IMG/VR virus record: IMGVR_UViG_3300042484_000302
Span: 1 to 27,158 of that record
Reading direction: 5' to 3' (one strand)
DNA: 27,158 nt
From: a virus
The notes under the pieces were generated by a model. That model ran no database searches, was not told where the DNA came from, and was given only the letters and a program-made list of their open reading frames with translations. Made by a program: the position numbers and the translations under genes. Below are positions 25,045-27,158 of this stretch, piece after piece. Position 1 is the first letter of the stretch; every line of letters begins with the position of its first letter.

Positions 25045-25514
25045 ACTGCCAGAAACCAGCCGGTATCGAATCGCTGCGGCAAAACAGAATCGCGATCAAA
25101 GCAATCGAGCGTCAAACTGGCTTGGAGTTCTTGTCGATATCAGACCAAGAGCCGTCCCGCATTGATGGCTTCATATTTGATCCAGCTAAAGGAATCATCA
25201 CCGGAATCTATGAGGTCAAAACTCGTAGCTACGGTCTCCACAAGCTCCAGACCACATTTGGAAACGAATGGATGATCTCTTGGTCTAAGATCCAAGCGGC
25301 TCTTGAAGTTACCAGACGCACAAAGCTTCCGTTCTACGGAGTGCTCCATTTATTGGACGACAACATTGTTATGATGGTTGAGATCTTTAACCGCAATGCG
25401 TCTTGGGCTGCAAACCATAAGGTGGAAGACCGTCTGGTAAACGGAATAAAAGATCGCATGGCGTTAATCAATATGGCTACCGCTATGCAGTATAAGATGA
25501 ACCAACTATTCTGA
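25002..25514 (+). CDS. PD-(D/E)XK-like nuclease in terminase operon (170 aa)
   Basis: ATG 25002 was chosen at M-S-Q-N-S-A-S-N-G-S; the in-frame GTG or ATG before it (24987) extends into the upstream gene. Motif core: R-I-D-G-F-I-F-D (Asp55) about 15 residues before I-Y-E-V-K-T-R-S-Y (Glu71-x-Lys73), the D-x(n)-E-x-K arrangement of restriction-endonuclease-fold enzymes. E37 in A-I-E-R-Q-T-G may complete the set. It could trim or nick packaging substrates or degrade host DNA. Being squeezed between the small and large terminase subunits suggests a DNA-processing job there. No HNH motif seen. Confidence 0.75.
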   Translation: MSQNSASNGSVEILNCQKPAGIESLRQNRIAIKAIERQTGLEFLSISDQEPSRIDGFIFDPAKGIITGIYEVKTRSYGLHKLQTTFGNEWMISWSKIQAALEVTRRTKLPFYGVLHLLDDNIVMMVEIFNRNASWAANHKVEDRLVNGIKDRMALINMATAMQYKMNQLF

Positions 25515-27158
25515 TGACAGACCTAGAGCTAGAGATCCTAGAGTTCCGACGACAATTGTGGCGACCGACTCCACGGCAGTCAGTTGTCGAGTGGGCCGAG
25601 AGCAATCTTACTCTAAGCCAACGTCAGACAGAGCATCCCGGTCCCTTCTCTACGGCGGTCAGACCATATTGCCGAGAGCCGCTAGAGTCTTGGAAAGATC
25701 CAGCGGTCTCTGAGGTGACGTTGTGTTGGGGAAGTCAGACCAGCAAAACAACGACACTGATGGCTGGTCTGGCTTGGTCCATCGACGTAGAGCCGTCTCC
25801 TGCTTTGTGGTTAATGCCGAGCGAAAACTTAGCGCGGTCTTTCTCTAAATCTCGCTGGCTCCCTATGCTGGAAGACTCTCCTGCTATGGTCGCGCGGTTC
25901 CCTACGGATAAAGACCAGATTACCAATCTTGAGCAGCAGTTCGACCGCTGTACCCTGACGTTTGTGGGGAGCAACTCACCGGCAAATCTAGCGTCCCGTC
26001 CAGTCAGAATCTTGGTCGCTGATGAGGTGGACAAATTCGCTGATGCGACCGCAAAGGAAGCTGATGCGCTGGATCTTGCCGAGCAGCGACTCAAAGCGTT
26101 CTCCAGTTCAAAAGCGTTCTTTACCAGCACTCCCACAACCTCAGAGGGGAGAATCTGGCAGCGATATCTACGAGGGGACCAGCGGAGGTATTACATTCCC
26201 TGCCCATACTGCCGCGAGCATATCAAGCTGGAGTGGCGACAAGTCACTTGGGAAAACGAGAAGTTAGAAGACGGCAGACCCGATTGGCAACGCATCCGTA
26301 CTACCGCTCATTACGTCTGCCAATTATGCCAAGGAAAGATAAGCGACAGTCAAAAAGTCGCAGGGTTACGGCATGGCAAGTGGATCTCGGAGAATAAAGC
26401 CAGCCTCCCGAGCGTAAGGTCTTATCATCTGTCGTCTTTGTATTCCCCAGACCGCAAATGTACTTGGGGAAATCTTGCCGTCGCTTTCTTGGAAGCAAAA
26501 AGCTCGATGATGGGTTTGCAGGGTTTTATTAACGGGATGTTGGCTGAACCGTGGGAAAATCAGGAGACTCAACAGGACAGAGTCGAGATTGTATCTGATG
26601 CGGGAATCCCTGAAGCCAGACGCTATCTTACGGCTGACGTACAAGCTGCGGCTCCGTTCTTGTGGTGGGTCTGCCGAGAATGGAGCAAAGGCAACTCCCG
26701 ACTTGTTGGAGCGGGTCACGCTGATGACTTTGCCGCACTCCGCAGGATACAGTTACAGTACAACGTCCACGACATGGATGTTGGCGTTGATTCCGGCTAT
26801 AACACTCAAGCGGTCTACGATGCTTGCTCTGAGTTTTCGCAGAGCAGCGGAAGCCCGATAAACTATCCATGCGGTCTGCGGTATCCACCAGAGGGAGGTC
26901 TCCGAAAGCCAATGCTAATCGGATGGATGCCACTTAAAGGCCGAGAGACTGGAGCTAGATTTACCAGCAAGACCGGCTCAATCCATCCCTTTGGAATTAC
27001 AACCTCAACCTCAATGCGTACTGACGCTGTACAGCCTCTGCTTGTCTTTGACACCGAGCATATGCGGGAGGTGCTCCAGCGGCTCCGTAAAGGGACCGAG
27101 ACTCATCAATGGAGTGTTTGTAGCCTCCCCGCTCCGCTTGACGCTGAGGGAGCTTTTG
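25514..27158 (+). CDS. Terminase large subunit, GpA family (3' truncated by window)
   Basis: ATG 25514 overlaps the previous TGA. The frame stays open to the window end, giving 548 complete codons plus one base. ATPase: Walker A W-G-S-Q-T-S-K-T-T-T (72-81) and Walker B I-L-V-A-D-E (166-171). A zinc-type pair follows, C-P-Y-C (230-233) and C-Q-L-C (269-272), typical of lambda GpA-like terminases. Nuclease part: Y-L-T-A-D-V-Q (Asp375) and V-G-V-D-S-G-Y-N-T (Asp426), the acidic metal-binding sites. The protein cuts concatemers and pumps DNA into the procapsid. The C-terminus and portal gene are outside. Confidence 0.93.
   Translation, partial: MTDLELEILEFRRQLWRPTPRQSVVEWAESNLTLSQRQTEHPGPFSTAVRPYCREPLESWKDPAVSEVTLCWGSQTSKTTTLMAGLAWSIDVEPSPALWLMPSENLARSFSKSRWLPMLEDSPAMVARFPTDKDQITNLEQQFDRCTLTFVGSNSPANLASRPVRILVADEVDKFADATAKEADALDLAEQRLKAFSSSKAFFTSTPTTSEGRIWQRYLRGDQRRYYIPCPYCREHIKLEWRQVTWENEKLEDGRPDWQRIRTTAHYVCQLCQGKISDSQKVAGLRHGKWISENKASLPSVRSYHLSSLYSPDRKCTWGNLAVAFLEAKSSMMGLQGFINGMLAEPWENQETQQDRVEIVSDAGIPEARRYLTADVQAAAPFLWWVCREWSKGNSRLVGAGHADDFAALRRIQLQYNVHDMDVGVDSGYNTQAVYDACSEFSQSSGSPINYPCGLRYPPEGGLRKPMLIGWMPLKGRETGARFTSKTGSIHPFGITTSTSMRTDAVQPLLVFDTEHMREVLQRLRKGTETHQWSVCSLPAPLDAEGAF

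Noticed and set aside
26366-26719. Reverse-strand frame of 117 aa and forward frames inside the terminase region
   Set aside because: They lie within the large-terminase gene, whose motifs are in frame from 25514 to the window end.
1-27158. CRISPR arrays, tRNA genes and insertion sequences
   Set aside because: No regularly spaced direct repeats with unique spacers, no tRNA T-arm signature in context and no transposase motifs or terminal inverted repeats were seen by eye. A tRNA scan was not possible.

Overview
This window is a continuous piece of a tailed double-stranded DNA bacteriophage genome (Caudoviricetes). All supported genes lie on the + strand and are densely packed. Many share start and stop codons (ATGA or GTGA overlaps) or are separated by a single base. 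Phage hallmarks readable from the sequence are a GpA-type large terminase, a peptidase S74 tail-fibre C-terminus, a tape-measure-like protein, a Bet/RecT annealase with a RecB/Cas4-type nuclease, RusA, a DnaB-type helicase and a lysozyme-like muramidase. No portal, capsid, integrase, classical repressor, tRNA or CRISPR was seen. The host cannot be named from the sequence. Part of the genome starts genes without Shine-Dalgarno sequences and part uses strong AAGGAGG sites, so assignment from translation signals alone is unsafe.

Layout. (1) 1-10349 is the virion and lysis-accessory module. It holds the end of an S74 tail fibre, a run of very small proteins including two membrane proteins and a lipoprotein, neck and tail genes (head-tail joining, tail completion, tube, assembly-chaperone-like, and a short 351-aa tape measure), a tandem duplicated pair of about 120 aa, and an 874-aa tail or receptor-binding candidate. 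A hairpin at 10353-10370 closes this module. (2) 10386-13482 is a recombination cassette: zinc-knuckle/AT-hook-like protein, Bet, RecB/Cas4-like nuclease, MazG-like pyrophosphohydrolase, OB-fold-like protein and RusA. (3) 13483-19574 is an accessory region of about 24 small genes. It includes a lysozyme-like enzyme, a ribbon-helix-helix protein, an array of short coiled-coil and membrane-anchored proteins with related C-termini, and three consecutive paralogous helix-turn-helix genes. (4) 19631-24037 is the replication module: metallophosphoesterase, small DNA-binding proteins, a replication-initiator candidate containing an iteron-like block, DnaB helicase, an SSB-like protein ending in DDIPF, and an HTH protein. 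(5) 24046-27158 is the packaging start: a regulatory-looking leader, an HTH protein, a small-terminase candidate, a PD-(D/E)XK nuclease and the large terminase, which runs off the window.

How it fits together. The initiator candidate, helicase and SSB-like protein would replicate the DNA. Bet plus nuclease would make or repair concatemers, RusA would resolve junctions, and terminase with its neighbouring nuclease would package the DNA. The most unusual part is 15.2-18.9 kb, where the Shine-Dalgarno sequence of each gene lies inside the last codons of the gene before it. This produces a recurring K-E-x-K(-P) protein tail. The same junction sequence recurs with stretches of 18-20 identical bases, and one membrane/coiled-coil gene pair appears duplicated. 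This looks like a cassette array of paralogous small proteins of unknown function.
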